Assembly: GCA_027315105.1 (NCBI GenBank)
Contig: DAHUYP010000042.1
Location: forward strand, 1 to 36,046
DNA from: Gammaproteobacteria bacterium
GTDB lineage: Bacteria > Pseudomonadota > Gammaproteobacteria > Steroidobacterales > Steroidobacteraceae
Direction: 5' to 3'
DNA length: 36,046 nucleotides
Position numbers and translations under genes: made by a program. The notes beneath the pieces are model-generated. The model was not told the DNA's origin. It saw only the letters and a program-made list of their open reading frames with translations, and did no database searches. Shown here piece after piece: positions 20,113 through 30,494 of the stretch (positions within the stretch are counted from its first letter, which is position 1; each line of letters opens with the position of its first letter).

Positions 20113-21456
20113 ATGGCCGGCCGCTACTACATCAAGACCTTCGGTTGCCAGATGAATGAGTACGATTCCGCCCGCATGGCGGACGTGCTGCATGCGAGCG
20201 CTGGTCTGGCGGCGACCGAGGATCCGGCACAGGCCGACGTGCTGCTGATGAACACCTGCTCGGTGCGCGAGAAGGCGCAGGAGAAGGTGTTCTCGCTGCT
20301 GGGCGAGTGGCGCGGCCTCAAGGCGCAGCGGCCGGAGCTGATCATCGGCGTCGGCGGATGCGTCGCCAGCCAGGAGGGCGAGGCCATCACGGCGCGGGCG
20401 CCGTTCGTGGACCTCGTGTTCGGGCCGCAGACGATTCACCGCCTGCCGCAGATGATCCGCGAGTTCAAGGCGCGCGGCCGCGCCGTGGTCGATGTGAGCT
20501 TTCCGGAGATCGAGAAGTTCGACCGGTTGCCCGAGCCGCGTGCCGCGGGCAGCCGCGCCTACGTTTCGGTCATGGAGGGCTGCAGCAAGTACTGCAGCTT
20601 CTGCGTGGTGCCGTACACGCGCGGCGATGAGGTCAGCCGGCCGTTCGACTCGGTGCTCGAGGAGGTACGCTCGCTCGCACGCCAGGGCGTCGGGGAGATC
20701 TGGCTGCTGGGCCAGAACGTCAATGCGTATGCCGGCACGATGGCGGACGGCGCGGTAGTGGATCTGGCGACGCTGATCCATCACGTGGCCGGGATCGCGG
20801 GCGTGCAGCGCATTCGCTTCACTACCTCGCACCCGCTGGAGTTCAGCGACAGCCTGATCGAGGCCTACGCGAGCGTGCCGCAGCTTGCCAATCACCTGCA
20901 TCTGCCCGTGCAGAGCGGATCGGATCGCATCCTCGCGCTGATGAAGCGCGGCTACACGAGCCTGCAATACAAGGAGCGCCTGCGCGCGCTGCGCGCGGTG
21001 CGGCCCGATATCGCCGTCTCCACCGATATCATCGTCGGCTTTCCGGGCGAGAGCGAACGCGATTTCGAAGCCACCCTGAAGCTGGTGGCCGACGTGCAAT
21101 TCGACCAGTCGTTCTGCTTTCTCTACAGCCGCCGGCCGGGTACGCCCGCGGCCTCGATGCCCGATGAGGTGCCCTGGACGGTCAAGCAGCAGCGGCTCGC
21201 GCGGCTGCAGGCGCAGCTCGACGCCCAGGCGCTGACGATCAGTCGCGGCATGGTCGGCAGCGTGCAGCGCGTGCTGGTGGAGCGCGGCGCCAGGAAAGGA
21301 CAGGGCGAGCTCGCCGGCCGCACCGAAAACAATCGCTGGGTCAATTTCGCCGGCTCCGCCGCGCTGCTGCAGCGCTTCGTCGACGTCGCGATCACCGAGG
21401 CGCGGCCGCATTCGCTGCGCGGCCGGCTGCTGTGCGCCGCAGCGGCGCAGGTCTGA
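20113..21456 (+). CDS. miaB: tRNA-2-methylthio-N6-dimethylallyladenosine synthase MiaB
   Basis: MiaB is a radical-SAM enzyme that adds a methylthio group to i6A37 of tRNAs. The N-terminal cluster domain has Cys in [20 protein letters not shown] and [10 protein letters not shown]. The radical-SAM motif is CSKYCSFC in [16 protein letters not shown], followed by [22 protein letters not shown] and [11 protein letters not shown]. The C-terminal TRAM domain (about residues 375-440) includes [11 protein letters not shown]. The chosen ATG gives [13 protein letters not shown] and 447 residues (E. coli 474). It heads the miaB-ybeZ-ybeY-corC-lnt series. Confidence 0.96.
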   Translation: MAGRYYIKTFGCQMNEYDSARMADVLHASAGLAATEDPAQADVLLMNTCSVREKAQEKVFSLLGEWRGLKAQRPELIIGVGGCVASQEGEAITARAPFVDLVFGPQTIHRLPQMIREFKARGRAVVDVSFPEIEKFDRLPEPRAAGSRAYVSVMEGCSKYCSFCVVPYTRGDEVSRPFDSVLEEVRSLARQGVGEIWLLGQNVNAYAGTMADGAVVDLATLIHHVAGIAGVQRIRFTTSHPLEFSDSLIEAYASVPQLANHLHLPVQSGSDRILALMKRGYTSLQYKERLRALRAVRPDIAVSTDIIVGFPGESERDFEATLKLVADVQFDQSFCFLYSRRPGTPAASMPDEVPWTVKQQRLARLQAQLDAQALTISRGMVGSVQRVLVERGARKGQGELAGRTENNRWVNFAGSAALLQRFVDVAITEARPHSLRGRLLCAAAAQV

Positions 21457-21462
21457 GGTTGC

Positions 21463-22524
21463 GTGGGCGCAGGTGACGCCGCATTGCGCGAATTCGCGCT
21501 CGAACCGGCAGATAACACGCGCCTGGCGAGTCTGTGCGGACCGCTGGACGCCAATCTGCGCATGGTGGAGTCGCGGCTCGGGGTGGAGATTCGCCGGCGC
21601 GGGCACTCGTTCCGCGTCAAGGGCGAGCGCGCCTGGTCCACCGAATCGGTGCTGCGCGACCTGTTCGCGCAGACCAAACACCAGGAACTCACGCCCGAGC
21701 AGGTGCACCTGTGCCTGATCGAGCACGCCAGCGACCCGCCGGGCAACGATGACGTCAGCGCGCCGGCCAGCGCCGCTGCCGCGGGCGGCCAGCCTGCGGC
21801 GCCCCAGCCGGCACCGGAGCCGGCATCGCCGCCGATCGATGCGGGCCTTCATGTGCCGCTCGGCACCCATGGCCGCCGCGGCGCGATCCGCGCCCGCGGC
21901 ACCCATCAGCGCGATTACCTGGCGAGCATCCATCAGCACGACCTGAGCTTCGGCATCGGACCGGCCGGTACCGGCAAGACCTATCTCGCGGTCGCGTGCG
22001 CCGTGGACGCGCTGATGTCCGAGCGCGTGCAGCGGATCGTGCTGGTGCGGCCGGCGGTCGAGGCCGGCGAGCGGCTCGGCTTCCTGCCGGGCGACATGGC
22101 GCAGAAAGTCGATCCTTATCTGCGGCCGATGTACGACGCGCTGTACGAGATGATGGGCTTCGACCGGGTGGCACGCTTCCTGGAACGCAATGCGATCGAG
22201 GTCGCACCATTGGCGTTCATGCGCGGGCGCTCGCTCAACGAGTCGTTCATCATTCTGGACGAGGCGCAGAACAGCACCATCGAGCAGATGAAGATGTTCC
22301 TGACGCGCATCGGCTTCGGCTCGCGCGCCGTCGTGACCGGCGATCTGACGCAGACCGATCTGCCAAGCGGGCGCATGTCCGGCCTGCAGCATGCGCAGCG
22401 GGTGCTGCGCGGCGTAGCGGGCGTCGCCTTCACCTTCTTCGACGCCGCGGACGTGGTGCGCCATCCGCTCGTGCAGCGCATCGTGCAGGCCTATGAGTCG
22501 CATGAGTCGGCGCGCGATCCATGA
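21463..22524 (+). CDS. ybeZ: PhoH-like ATPase YbeZ
   Basis: A P-loop ATPase of the PhoH family, thought to act with YbeY in RNA metabolism. The N-terminal segment [20 protein letters not shown] matches YbeZ proteins. Then come Walker [48 protein letters not shown] (Walker B) and [19 protein letters not shown]. It has 353 residues (E. coli 346). The start is GTG six bases after miaB, with a weak GAGG just upstream. An Ala/Pro-rich stretch links the N-terminal part to the ATPase core. The stop overlaps ybeY as ATGA. Confidence 0.95.
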   Translation: MGAGDAALREFALEPADNTRLASLCGPLDANLRMVESRLGVEIRRRGHSFRVKGERAWSTESVLRDLFAQTKHQELTPEQVHLCLIEHASDPPGNDDVSAPASAAAAGGQPAAPQPAPEPASPPIDAGLHVPLGTHGRRGAIRARGTHQRDYLASIHQHDLSFGIGPAGTGKTYLAVACAVDALMSERVQRIVLVRPAVEAGERLGFLPGDMAQKVDPYLRPMYDALYEMMGFDRVARFLERNAIEVAPLAFMRGRSLNESFIILDEAQNSTIEQMKMFLTRIGFGSRAVVTGDLTQTDLPSGRMSGLQHAQRVLRGVAGVAFTFFDAADVVRHPLVQRIVQAYESHESARDP

Positions 22525-23054
22525 GCGCGCGCCCCGGCGCGCGCGTACCGCCGCCTGCGGCGGCGGGTGCCGGGCGGCTGCCGACCATCGGCCTGGTGCG
22601 CCGGGTGCGCGGCGGCTGGCTGCCGACGCGGCGCGAGCTCGCGCGCTGGACCGCGGCGGCGCTCGGACGCCGGGCCGCGCAGCGCGAGATCTGCGTGCTG
22701 CTGGTGGGCGTCAGGCGCAGCCGCGCGCTCAATGCGCGCTACCGCGGCCGCGACCGGCCGACCAACGTGCTGTCGTTTCCCGCTGCGCCGCTTGCCGAGC
22801 GGGCATCCGGCCTGCTCGGCGATCTGGTCATCTGCCCGACGGTGCTGCGCGCCGAGGCACGCGCGCAGCGCAAGCCGGCGCGTGCGCACTGGGCGCACCT
22901 GGTGGTGCACGGGGCGTTGCATCTGCTGGGCTACGATCATGAGCACGAGCGCGACGCACGGCGCATGCAGCGGCGCGAGATCCGCGTGCTGCGCACCCTC
23001 GGCATACCGAATCCCTACCGCCTGGCGGCGCCGCGAGCGCGCCGGCCGGCATAA
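22521..23054 (+). CDS. ybeY: Endoribonuclease YbeY (rRNA maturation factor)
   Basis: YbeY is a zinc-dependent single-strand RNase involved in 16S rRNA 3' maturation and ribosome quality control. The metal site [11 protein letters not shown] matches the family pattern with three His. [15 protein letters not shown], and [12 protein letters not shown] further upstream, are typical of the fold. It has 177 residues (E. coli 155), mainly through a Pro/Ala/Arg-rich N-terminal segment. The ATGA overlap with ybeZ suggests coupled synthesis of the two partners. Confidence 0.95.
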   Translation: MSARPGARVPPPAAAGAGRLPTIGLVRRVRGGWLPTRRELARWTAAALGRRAAQREICVLLVGVRRSRALNARYRGRDRPTNVLSFPAAPLAERASGLLGDLVICPTVLRAEARAQRKPARAHWAHLVVHGALHLLGYDHEHERDARRMQRREIRVLRTLGIPNPYRLAAPRARRPA

Positions 23055-23095
23055 CGCCGCGCGGCGGCGCGGCGGCCACTGGAGCAGGCGCGGGC

Positions 23096-23971
23096 ATGGC
23101 TAAAGACGACACCGGCAGTTCCGCGCGCACCGGCACCACCGGGCGCTGGCGCGCGCGCATCACCCGCACGCTGGCCGCGGGGCTCAAGGATCGCTCGCAG
23201 CTGGTGGAGATGCTGGCCGACGCGCAGCAGCGCGGCGTGCTCGATGCCGATGCCTTCGCGATGCTCGAGGGCGTGCTCGAGGTGGCCGATCGGCAGGTGC
23301 GCGACATCATGATCCCGCGCGTGCAGATGGTGTGCCTGCACCGCGACGATCCCATATCGCGCATCCTGCCCGCGATCGTGGAGTCGGGCCACTCGCGCTT
23401 TCCGGTGCTCGACGGCGATCGCGACGACGTGGTCGGCATCCTGCTGGCGAAGGATCTGCTGCGGCTGTTTGCCGGCGCGACGCCGTCCAGGTTCGACATG
23501 CGCGAGTACCTGCGGCCGGTGGTATTCGTGCCGGAATCCAAGCGCCTGAACGTGCTGCTCAAGGAGTTCCGGGTCAGCCGCAACCACATGGCGATCGTGG
23601 TCGATGAGTACAGCGGCGTCGCCGGCCTGGTCACGATCGAGGACGTGATCGAGCAGATCGTCGGCGACATCGATGACGAATTCGACGTCGAGGACGATCT
23701 GAACATCCGGCGCGAGGCGGAACGGCAGTTCAGCGTGCGCGGCAGCACCCGCATCGAGGACTTCAATCAGTACTTCAAGGCCGAGCTGCCGGACGGCGAG
23801 TTCGATACGGTGGCCGGCCTGGTCATGAAGCAGTTCGGTCGCATGCCGCGCCGCGGTGAGAGCACGGCGCTCGGTGAATTCGAGTTTCGCGTGATGCGCG
23901 CGGATCGCCGCCGCATCGAGACGCTGCGGGTGACGATCCCGGCCCGATTCGAGCCCGTGGCGCCCACCTAG
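23096..23971 (+). CDS. corC: CorC/HlyC-type CBS-domain protein (YbeX)
   Basis: A cytosolic protein with tandem CBS domains and a C-terminal CorC_HlyC domain, linked to magnesium/cobalt homeostasis and, as YbeX, to ribosome metabolism. RDIMIPRVQMVCLHRDD starts the first CBS domain; GHSRFPVLDGDRDDVVGILL and VDEYSGVAGLVTIEDVIEQI follow, then the acidic GDIDDEFD linker. EDFNQYFKAELPDGEFDTV and GEFEFRVMRADRRRI belong to the C-terminal domain. It has 291 residues (E. coli 292). No membrane segment. The lnt start follows directly. Confidence 0.94.
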   Translation: MAKDDTGSSARTGTTGRWRARITRTLAAGLKDRSQLVEMLADAQQRGVLDADAFAMLEGVLEVADRQVRDIMIPRVQMVCLHRDDPISRILPAIVESGHSRFPVLDGDRDDVVGILLAKDLLRLFAGATPSRFDMREYLRPVVFVPESKRLNVLLKEFRVSRNHMAIVVDEYSGVAGLVTIEDVIEQIVGDIDDEFDVEDDLNIRREAERQFSVRGSTRIEDFNQYFKAELPDGEFDTVAGLVMKQFGRMPRRGESTALGEFEFRVMRADRRRIETLRVTIPARFEPVAPT

Positions 23972-25534
23972 GTGAGCGCGCCGCCAGAGCCGCAGGCAGC
24001 CGCGGATGCGGCCGGGCCCGCGAGCGCCGGCTGCGGCGCTCCGGCGCCGCACGCGCTGGCGCGGTACGCGGCCGCGTTGCTGGCGGGCGCCCTGCTGAGC
24101 TGCGCATTCGCACCGCTCGATCTGTGGCCGCTCGCGATCGCCTGCCCGGCGCTGCTGATGTGGCTGTGGGAGGGCTGTTCGCCGCGCTGCGCGGCCTGGG
24201 CCGGTTTCTATTTCGGCGCCGGCACCTTCGGGCTCGGCACCTGGTGGCTGTATATCAGCATCCATGACGTCGCCGCGGCGCCGCTCGCGCTGGCGCTGGC
24301 GCTGGTGCTGTCGTTGATCGGAATCATGGCGGCCTACCATGCGCTGCTGGGGTACCTGTCGGCGCGGTTGCTGCCCGCCGGCGGCCCGTGGCGCTGGCTG
24401 GTCGGCCTGCCGGCGCTGTGGCTGCTCATCGAGTGGTGGCGCGGCTGGTTTCTGTCGGGCTTTCCGTGGCTGTCGCTGGGATACTCGCAAACCGACACCT
24501 GGCTGTCGGGCTTCGCGCCGCTCGGCGGCGTCTATGCGATCTCGGCGCTGCTGCTGTCGGGCAGCGGCGCGCTGCTCGCCCTGGTGCGCGGGCGCGGCCG
24601 GGTGCGCGCCGCCGCTGCCGCCGTGCTGCTGCTGCCCTGGCCGCTCGGCGCCCTGCTCGAGCGCGTCGAGTGGACGCGGGCGGCGGGGCCGCCCATCAGC
24701 GTGGCGGTGCTGCAGGGAGCGGTGCCGCAGGACCTCAAATGGCAGGAGAGCAATATCGAGCCGACGCGCGAGCTCTATACGCGCCTGAACGAGCAGGCGC
24801 TGGGCGCGCGGCTCATCATCTGGCCGGAGGCGGCGCTGCCGCAGCTGGCGAACGAGATCCCGCAGTATCTCGGGCAGCTGTACTCCCGCGCCCGCATGCA
24901 CGGCTCCGATATCGTGATGGGAATCCTGCGCGTGGACGAGAACGAGCAGTACTTCAACTCGATCCTGACGCTGGCCGACCGGGTCAGCTTCTATGACAAG
25001 CATCATCTGGTGCCGTTCGCGGAGTACTTTCCGGTGCCGGCGTTCATCCGGTCCTGGCTGCGGCTCATGAACCTGCCGTACTCGGATTTCACGGCCGGAC
25101 CGGCCGATCAGCCGAGCGTCGCCGCCGGCGGCACGCGCCTGGCGCTCAGTATCTGCTACGAGGACGCCTATCCGAGCGCCGACCTGCCGGCGCTCGCGAG
25201 CGCCGGGCTGCTGGTGAACGTCACCAACGACGCCTGGTTCGGACATTCCTGGGCGCGCTACCAGCACTTCCAGATCGCGCGCATGCGGGCAATCGAGGCC
25301 CGGCGACCGCTGTTGCGCGCCGCCAACGACGGCATCTCGGCGCTCGTGGGTGCGCACGGGCAGGTGCTGGCGCGCGCGCCCGAATTCACGGCCACCGTGC
25401 TGCGCGGAACCGTCCAGCCGCGCGTGGGTCTACCACCCTATGCCCGTTTCGGAAACCGGCTTGCCGTAGTATGGGGCCTGCTGGGCACCGGCCTTTCGGC
25501 CGCAATGAAACGCCGCCAGTCCCAAGAGGCCTGA
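23972..25534 (+). CDS. lnt: Apolipoprotein N-acyltransferase
   Basis: Lnt is the inner-membrane enzyme adding the third acyl chain to lipoproteins. About six N-terminal hydrophobic segments (residues about 30-230) precede the periplasmic nitrilase-like domain. The catalytic residues are Glu286 in WPEAALP, Lys343 in YDKHHLVPFAEYFP and Cys395 in SICYEDAYP, matching E. coli E267/K335/C387 with constant offset. NVTNDAWFGHSWARYQH is also diagnostic. It has 520 residues (E. coli 512). The GTG start adjoins the corC stop with no gap. Its presence predicts triacylated lipoproteins such as LptE below. Confidence 0.96.
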   Translation: MSAPPEPQAAADAAGPASAGCGAPAPHALARYAAALLAGALLSCAFAPLDLWPLAIACPALLMWLWEGCSPRCAAWAGFYFGAGTFGLGTWWLYISIHDVAAAPLALALALVLSLIGIMAAYHALLGYLSARLLPAGGPWRWLVGLPALWLLIEWWRGWFLSGFPWLSLGYSQTDTWLSGFAPLGGVYAISALLLSGSGALLALVRGRGRVRAAAAAVLLLPWPLGALLERVEWTRAAGPPISVAVLQGAVPQDLKWQESNIEPTRELYTRLNEQALGARLIIWPEAALPQLANEIPQYLGQLYSRARMHGSDIVMGILRVDENEQYFNSILTLADRVSFYDKHHLVPFAEYFPVPAFIRSWLRLMNLPYSDFTAGPADQPSVAAGGTRLALSICYEDAYPSADLPALASAGLLVNVTNDAWFGHSWARYQHFQIARMRAIEARRPLLRAANDGISALVGAHGQVLARAPEFTATVLRGTVQPRVGLPPYARFGNRLAVVWGLLGTGLSAAMKRRQSQEA

Positions 25535-25598
25535 ACCGAGATCATCGTTTCGGGTCTATCATCGAACATTTAACCGTTTGGTCCGGAGTAAAGGCTAT

Positions 25599-27122
25599 AT
25601 GTCGTATCAGGAATCGGGGCCGCGACTGCTGGGCGCCGTCGCATTCGTCACGCTGTTCGCGGCCTGCTTGCCGCAGACTTCGACCGCGGCCCCGAGCGCC
25701 GGTGCGGCCGGGGCTGGCTTGGTCCAGACGGCGGCCGTCACCCCGACCCCGGCGGCGACCGCCGCGGCCGCGCGCGGCCTGCCGGATTTCTCGGACCTGG
25801 TGGCTCAGGTCGGTCCCGCGGTGGTGAACGTGCAAGTGGTGGAGCGGGCCCCGACCGCCCAGAATCCCGAGGAAGGTGATGAGGAGCAGGACGATCCGTT
25901 CGGCGACTTCTTTCGCCGCTTCGGCCTGCCGCGACCCAATATGCCGATGCCGAGGAATTACGCGCCGGTGCACGGCATCGGTTCCGGATTCATCATCAGC
26001 CCCGACGGCTATATCCTGACCAACGCGCATGTGGTCAACAACGCCTCGAAGATCACGGTCAAGCTGACCGACCGGCGTGAATTCGACGCCAAGGTGATCG
26101 GCGTGGACGATCGCACCGACGTCGCGGTCATCAAGATCAACGCCAAGGGCGAACTGCCGGTGGTGCGCCTCGGCGATTCGAGCAAGCTGCGGCCGGGCCA
26201 GTGGGTGCTCGCCATCGGCTCGCCATTCGGCTTCGAGAACAGCGTCACGGCAGGCGTGGTCAGTGCCCTGGCGCGCGGCAACGTCGGCGAGGGCGGCAAC
26301 GGCTACGTGCCGTTCATCCAGACCGACGTGGCGGTGAATCCCGGCAACTCCGGCGGGCCGCTGTTCAATCTCAGCGGTGAAGTGGTCGGCATCAACTCGC
26401 AGATCTACAGCCGCAGCGGCGGCTACGAGGGCATCTCGTTCGCGATCCCCATCGACGTCGCCAACAACGTCGCCGAGCAGTTGATCAAGAGCGGCCACGT
26501 CAGCCGCGGCCGCATCGGGGTGACGATCCAGGAGGTCACGGCCGCCACGGCCGAGAATCTCGGCCTGGATCGCCCGCGCGGGGCCGCCGTGGCGTCGGTG
26601 GAATCGGGCGGACCGGCCGACAAGGCCGGCATCGAACCGCTCGACATCATCCTGAGCGTGAACGGCAAAGCGGTCGACACCTCCGATCAGCTGCCGGCCA
26701 TGATCGCCGAGATCAAGCCCGGCCAGACGGCGCAGCTGGAAGTGTGGCGCGACAAGGCGGTCAAGCGCATCAACGTCACGGTCGAGGAACTCAAGGACAA
26801 GAACGTCGTGGCGGGCAACCGCCGCGGCGGCGGCGGCGATGCCGGGACCGCGACCGTGAATCGCATCGGCTTGTCGGTGCGCGCGCTCACCGCCGCCGAG
26901 AAAGGCCAGCTCAAGACCCGCGGCGACATCGTCGTGGTCAATGTCAAGGGACCGGCCGCGGAGGCGGGGCTGCGCAACGGCGACGTCATTCTGAGCATCA
27001 ACCGCCTGAAGCCGACCAACGTTGCGCAGTTCGAGCAGGCGGTCAAGGATGCCGGCCACGATGCCACGCTGCTGATCCAGCGCGAGGACCAGCAGTCGAT
27101 CGTGACCGTGCCGATGAAATGA
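25599..27122 (+). CDS. HtrA/Do-type periplasmic serine protease (DegQ/DegP/MucD-like)
   Basis: A trypsin-fold protease with two PDZ domains, expected to degrade or refold damaged envelope proteins. The catalytic triad is His144 (LTNAHVV), Asp174 (RTDVAVIKI) and Ser251 (VNPGNSGGPLFN). The PDZ domains cover about residues 300-395 and 415-505. From this ATG it has 507 residues; a TTG seven codons earlier is possible. The signal region is odd: one Arg, one Glu, then a hydrophobic core ending LFAAC at residue 23, resembling an imperfect lipobox. A Q-linker-like Ala/Pro/Thr stretch follows to about residue 65. It comes 64 bases after lnt. I do not choose among degP, degQ and mucD. Confidence 0.93.
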   Translation: MSYQESGPRLLGAVAFVTLFAACLPQTSTAAPSAGAAGAGLVQTAAVTPTPAATAAAARGLPDFSDLVAQVGPAVVNVQVVERAPTAQNPEEGDEEQDDPFGDFFRRFGLPRPNMPMPRNYAPVHGIGSGFIISPDGYILTNAHVVNNASKITVKLTDRREFDAKVIGVDDRTDVAVIKINAKGELPVVRLGDSSKLRPGQWVLAIGSPFGFENSVTAGVVSALARGNVGEGGNGYVPFIQTDVAVNPGNSGGPLFNLSGEVVGINSQIYSRSGGYEGISFAIPIDVANNVAEQLIKSGHVSRGRIGVTIQEVTAATAENLGLDRPRGAAVASVESGGPADKAGIEPLDIILSVNGKAVDTSDQLPAMIAEIKPGQTAQLEVWRDKAVKRINVTVEELKDKNVVAGNRRGGGGDAGTATVNRIGLSVRALTAAEKGQLKTRGDIVVVNVKGPAAEAGLRNGDVILSINRLKPTNVAQFEQAVKDAGHDATLLIQREDQQSIVTVPMK

Positions 27123-27260
27123 GCGCACGCCGGTAATACGCGCCGGGGACGCCCGCGGCCGACGCGGCGCCCGCCGCACCCCCGGTCCCCTGCGCCGCCG
27201 TCGCCGCCCGCGCGCGGGAACCCCGGGCAGAAGCGCACCTGCGTCGTGTATTCTTGCCTG

Positions 27261-29903
27261 ATGCAGGAGCGATACGATGCCGCCGCCGTCGAGCGCGCGG
27301 CGCAGGATTATTGGGAACGGCACGACTCGTTCGCGGCGCGCGAGGACGCCGGCCGCGAGAAGTATTACTGCCTGTCGATGTTCCCGTACCCGTCGGGACG
27401 GCTGCACATGGGGCACGTGCGCAATTACACCATCGGCGACGTGGTGGCGCGCTTCATGCGCATGCAGGGACGCAACGTGCTGCAGCCGATGGGCTGGGAT
27501 GCGTTCGGTCTGCCGGCCGAGAATGCCGCGATCGCCAACGGCGTGCCGCCGGCCGCCTGGACCCGCGACAACATCGCCTACATGCGCCGGCAGCTGCGCG
27601 CGCTGGGCTTCGCAATCGACTGGCGGCGCGAGTTCGCGACCTGCGATGCGGATTACTACCGCTGGAATCAGTGGCTGTTCCTGCGCATGCGCGAGCGCGG
27701 GATCGCCTACAAGAAGACGGGTGTCGTCAACTGGGACCCGGTGGACCGGACCGTGCTGGCGAACGAGCAGGTGATCGACGGCCGCGGCTGGCGCACCGGT
27801 GCGCTGATCGAGAAGCGCGAGATTCCGATGTACTACCTGCGCATCACCGCCTATGCCGAGGAGCTGCTGGCGGCGCTGGATGAGCTGCCGGGCTGGCCCG
27901 AGCGCGTGCGCGTCATGCAGGCCAACTGGATCGGGCGCAGCGAGGGTGTGGAACTGTCGTTTCCCTACGAGGCGGATACGCGCGCTCTGCTGGCGGCGCG
28001 CGCCGCGGACGAGCAGGGGGCGCTGAAGGTCTTCACCACCCGCGCGGACACGCTGTTCGGCGTCACCTTCGTGGCCATCTCGGCCGAGCACCCGCTGGCG
28101 AGCGCGGCGGCGGCGCGCGATCCGCGGTTGGCGGCGTTCGTCGATGCCTGCCGGCGCGGCAGCACGATGGAAGCCGACGTGGCCGCGGCGCAGAAGCACG
28201 GCATGGCCACCGGCCTGCACGCGCGTCATCCGCTGACCGGCGCGCCGATCGAGATCTGGGTCGCCAACTACGTGCTGATGGCCTACGGCGAAGGGGCGGT
28301 CATGGGCGTGCCGGCGCACGACGAGCGCGACTTCGAGTTCGCGCAGCGCCACGGCATCGCAATCCGCACGGTGGTGAAGTCCGCCGGCGGCGCCTACGAG
28401 CGGGTCGGCGATCAGTGGCAACGCGAGTACGCCGAGGACGGCGTGCTGGTCGAATCCGGCGAGTTCACGGGCCTGAGCTCGCGCGCGGCGATCGACGCCA
28501 TCGCCGCGGCCCTGCAGCGCCGCGGCCTGGGCTGCAAGCGCGTACAGTGGCGGCTGCGCGATTGGGGCATCTCGCGCCAGCGCTATTGGGGCTGTCCGAT
28601 CCCGCTGATCCACTGCGAGCAGTGCGGCGAAGTGCCGGTACCGGACGATCAGCTGCCGGTGCGCCTGCCCGAGGATCTGGTGCCGGACGGCAGCGGCAAC
28701 CCGCTCGCGCGCAGCGCCGGGTTCATCCATTGCCAGTGTCCGACGTGCGGCCGCCCGGCGCGGCGCGAGACCGACACGATGGACACCTTCGTCGACTCGT
28801 CGTGGTATTTCCTGCGCTTCGCGTGCGCCGATCAGTCGCACTCGCCGGTCGATGAGCGCGCGCACTACTGGCTGCCGGTCGATCAGTACATCGGCGGCAT
28901 CGAGCACGCGATCCTGCATCTGCTGTATTCGCGCTTCTGGACCCGCGCCATGCGCGATCTGGGGCTGGTGACGCTGTCGGAGCCGTTTGCAAATCTGCTC
29001 ACGCAGGGCATGGTGCTGAATCATGTCTACTACCGCGCCCCGGCCGAGGGACGACGTCAATACCTCAATCCGGCGGAAGTGGAGCCGCAGTTCGACGCCG
29101 CCGGGGTGCGCGTCGGGGCCGTGTCGCTGATCGATCGGCAGCCGGTCGAATACGGCGGTCTCGGCACGATGTCGAAATCCAAGAACAACGGCGTGGATCC
29201 GCAGACCCTGGTCGAGAGATACGGCGCCGATACCGCCCGCCTGTTCATGATGTTCGCGGCGCCGCCCGAGCAATCGCTGGAATGGTCGGACGAGGCCGTG
29301 CAGGGGCAGCACCGGTTCCTGCGCCGCCTGTGGAAGGCCGTGTTCGATCACGTGGCGGCGGGCCCCGCGCCGCCGCTCGACGTCGCCTCGCTGTCGAGCC
29401 GGGAGCGCGAATTGCGGCGTCAGGCGCATCAGGCGCTGGCCAAGGTGACCGCGGACATCGCGCGGCGCAGGACCTTCAATACCGCCATCGCCGCCGTCAT
29501 GGAGCTGCTCAACGCCGTGGGCCATTTTCAGGCCGGCGTCCAGGACGGCGATGTCAACGCGCGCGCGGTGCGGCAGGAGGCATTGCAGATCGCCGTGCTG
29601 GCGCTGTCGCCGATCGTGCCCCACATCTGCCACAGTCTGTGGCACGCGCTCGGACATGGCGGCGCGGTCATCGATGAGCGCTGGCCGGAGCCGGACAGCG
29701 CCGCGTTGTCCCAGGCCATGGTCGAGCTGATCGTGCAGGTCAACGGCAAGCTGCGCGGCCGCGTGCGCCTGCCGGCGAACGCGACGCGCCAGCAGGCGGT
29801 GGACGCGGCGCTGGCGGAGCCGGCGGTGCAGCGCTTCATCGCCGGCAAGCAGGTCGGCAAGGCGATCCACGTGCCGGACAAGCTGGTCAACCTGGTGGTA
29901 TGA
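27261..29903 (+). CDS. leuS: Leucyl-tRNA synthetase
   Basis: A class I synthetase charging tRNA-Leu. [18 protein letters not shown] is the family N-terminus and fixes the start. HMGH (residues 49-52) is the HIGH signature. The CP1 editing domain has [12 protein letters not shown] and [13 protein letters not shown]. The catalytic domain resumes with [15 protein letters not shown] and a zinc-like pair CEQCGE...CPTCGR. The second signature reads TMSKS (636-640), not the usual KMSKS. It has 880 residues (E. coli 860). No ribosome-binding site is visible; a TATTCT box ends only 6 bases before the ATG. Overlaps lptE by 4 bases. Confidence 0.96.
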   Translation: MQERYDAAAVERAAQDYWERHDSFAAREDAGREKYYCLSMFPYPSGRLHMGHVRNYTIGDVVARFMRMQGRNVLQPMGWDAFGLPAENAAIANGVPPAAWTRDNIAYMRRQLRALGFAIDWRREFATCDADYYRWNQWLFLRMRERGIAYKKTGVVNWDPVDRTVLANEQVIDGRGWRTGALIEKREIPMYYLRITAYAEELLAALDELPGWPERVRVMQANWIGRSEGVELSFPYEADTRALLAARAADEQGALKVFTTRADTLFGVTFVAISAEHPLASAAAARDPRLAAFVDACRRGSTMEADVAAAQKHGMATGLHARHPLTGAPIEIWVANYVLMAYGEGAVMGVPAHDERDFEFAQRHGIAIRTVVKSAGGAYERVGDQWQREYAEDGVLVESGEFTGLSSRAAIDAIAAALQRRGLGCKRVQWRLRDWGISRQRYWGCPIPLIHCEQCGEVPVPDDQLPVRLPEDLVPDGSGNPLARSAGFIHCQCPTCGRPARRETDTMDTFVDSSWYFLRFACADQSHSPVDERAHYWLPVDQYIGGIEHAILHLLYSRFWTRAMRDLGLVTLSEPFANLLTQGMVLNHVYYRAPAEGRRQYLNPAEVEPQFDAAGVRVGAVSLIDRQPVEYGGLGTMSKSKNNGVDPQTLVERYGADTARLFMMFAAPPEQSLEWSDEAVQGQHRFLRRLWKAVFDHVAAGPAPPLDVASLSSRERELRRQAHQALAKVTADIARRRTFNTAIAAVMELLNAVGHFQAGVQDGDVNARAVRQEALQIAVLALSPIVPHICHSLWHALGHGGAVIDERWPEPDSAALSQAMVELIVQVNGKLRGRVRLPANATRQQAVDAALAEPAVQRFIAGKQVGKAIHVPDKLVNLVV

Positions 29904-30448
29904 GAAGCCGCGCCGCCGCCGTGCTGCTGCTCGCCGCCGGTGGTTGCGCCGGGTTGGCCGGCTGCGGCTTTCGGCTCCGGGGCAGCGCGGCCATGCCGCA
30001 CTCCCTGGCGCAGGTGCGCATCGAGGCCACGGACACGGAATCGGATTTCTATTTCGGGTTGCGCAAGGCGCTGCGCGCCGCAGGCACGCGTATCGACGAC
30101 GAGAGCCCGGATGATTCCGTGGCGGTGATTCACATCATCCACGACAGCAGCATCGAGCACGTGCTGACGGTGTCGGCATTCAACGTGCCGAACGAATATG
30201 AGCTCACCTACACGATGAAGTTCTCCGTGACCCTGAAGGGCCGCGAGCTCATCCGCCCCGAGGAGCACGTGCTGCTGCGCGACTACAGCTACAGCGAGGG
30301 CGCACAGCTGGCGAAGGAACGCGAGAAGGCGATCATGAGCGCGGCACTGGCCCAGGACCTGGTGACGGTGGTGATGCGGCGACTGTCGAGCCTGTCGAGC
30401 CAGTCGAGCCAGCCGAGCCAGCCGAGTGCCGGGGCGCGCCCGCCCTAG
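29900..30448 (+). CDS. lptE: LPS-assembly lipoprotein LptE
   Basis: LptE plugs the LptD barrel and delivers lipopolysaccharide to the outer leaflet. The signal peptide ends in LAGC (Cys22), followed by GFRLRG, the near-invariant start of mature Lpt[20 protein letters not shown] and [20 protein letters not shown] match the family core. It has 182 residues with a Ser/Gln/Pro tail encoded by a 9-bp repeat. The start overlaps leuS as ATGA. In E. coli holA would follow directly; here four other genes intervene. Confidence 0.9.
   Translation: MRSRAAAVLLLAAGGCAGLAGCGFRLRGSAAMPHSLAQVRIEATDTESDFYFGLRKALRAAGTRIDDESPDDSVAVIHIIHDSSIEHVLTVSAFNVPNEYELTYTMKFSVTLKGRELIRPEEHVLLRDYSYSEGAQLAKEREKAIMSAALAQDLVTVVMRRLSSLSSQSSQPSQPSAGARPP
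30383..30427 (+). repeat. Five 9-bp tandem repeats in the 3' end of lptE
   Basis: Five in-frame units at 30383, 30392, 30401, 30410 and 30419 follow the pattern C(T/A)G-(T/C)CG-AG(C/T) and encode [15 protein letters not shown]. The gradual drift from one end to the other suggests stepwise duplication. The tail is outside the conserved LptE core. Confidence 0.9.
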
Positions 30449-30494
30449 CGGCGGTCCGTCGGCACGCCGCCCCGATCCGCCGCCGTTACCGGCC

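Noticed and set aside
20083-22503. Minus-strand open frame of about 800 codons opposite miaB and ybeZ
   Set aside because: Same antisense effect; miaB and ybeZ have complete motifs on the plus strand.
25542-29870. Minus-strand open frame of more than 1400 codons opposite the HtrA gene and leuS
   Set aside because: It is the antisense shadow of two well-identified genes. It is long because G+C-rich codon use suppresses stop codons on the other strand. The translation is His/Arg/Ala-rich with no domain I recognise.
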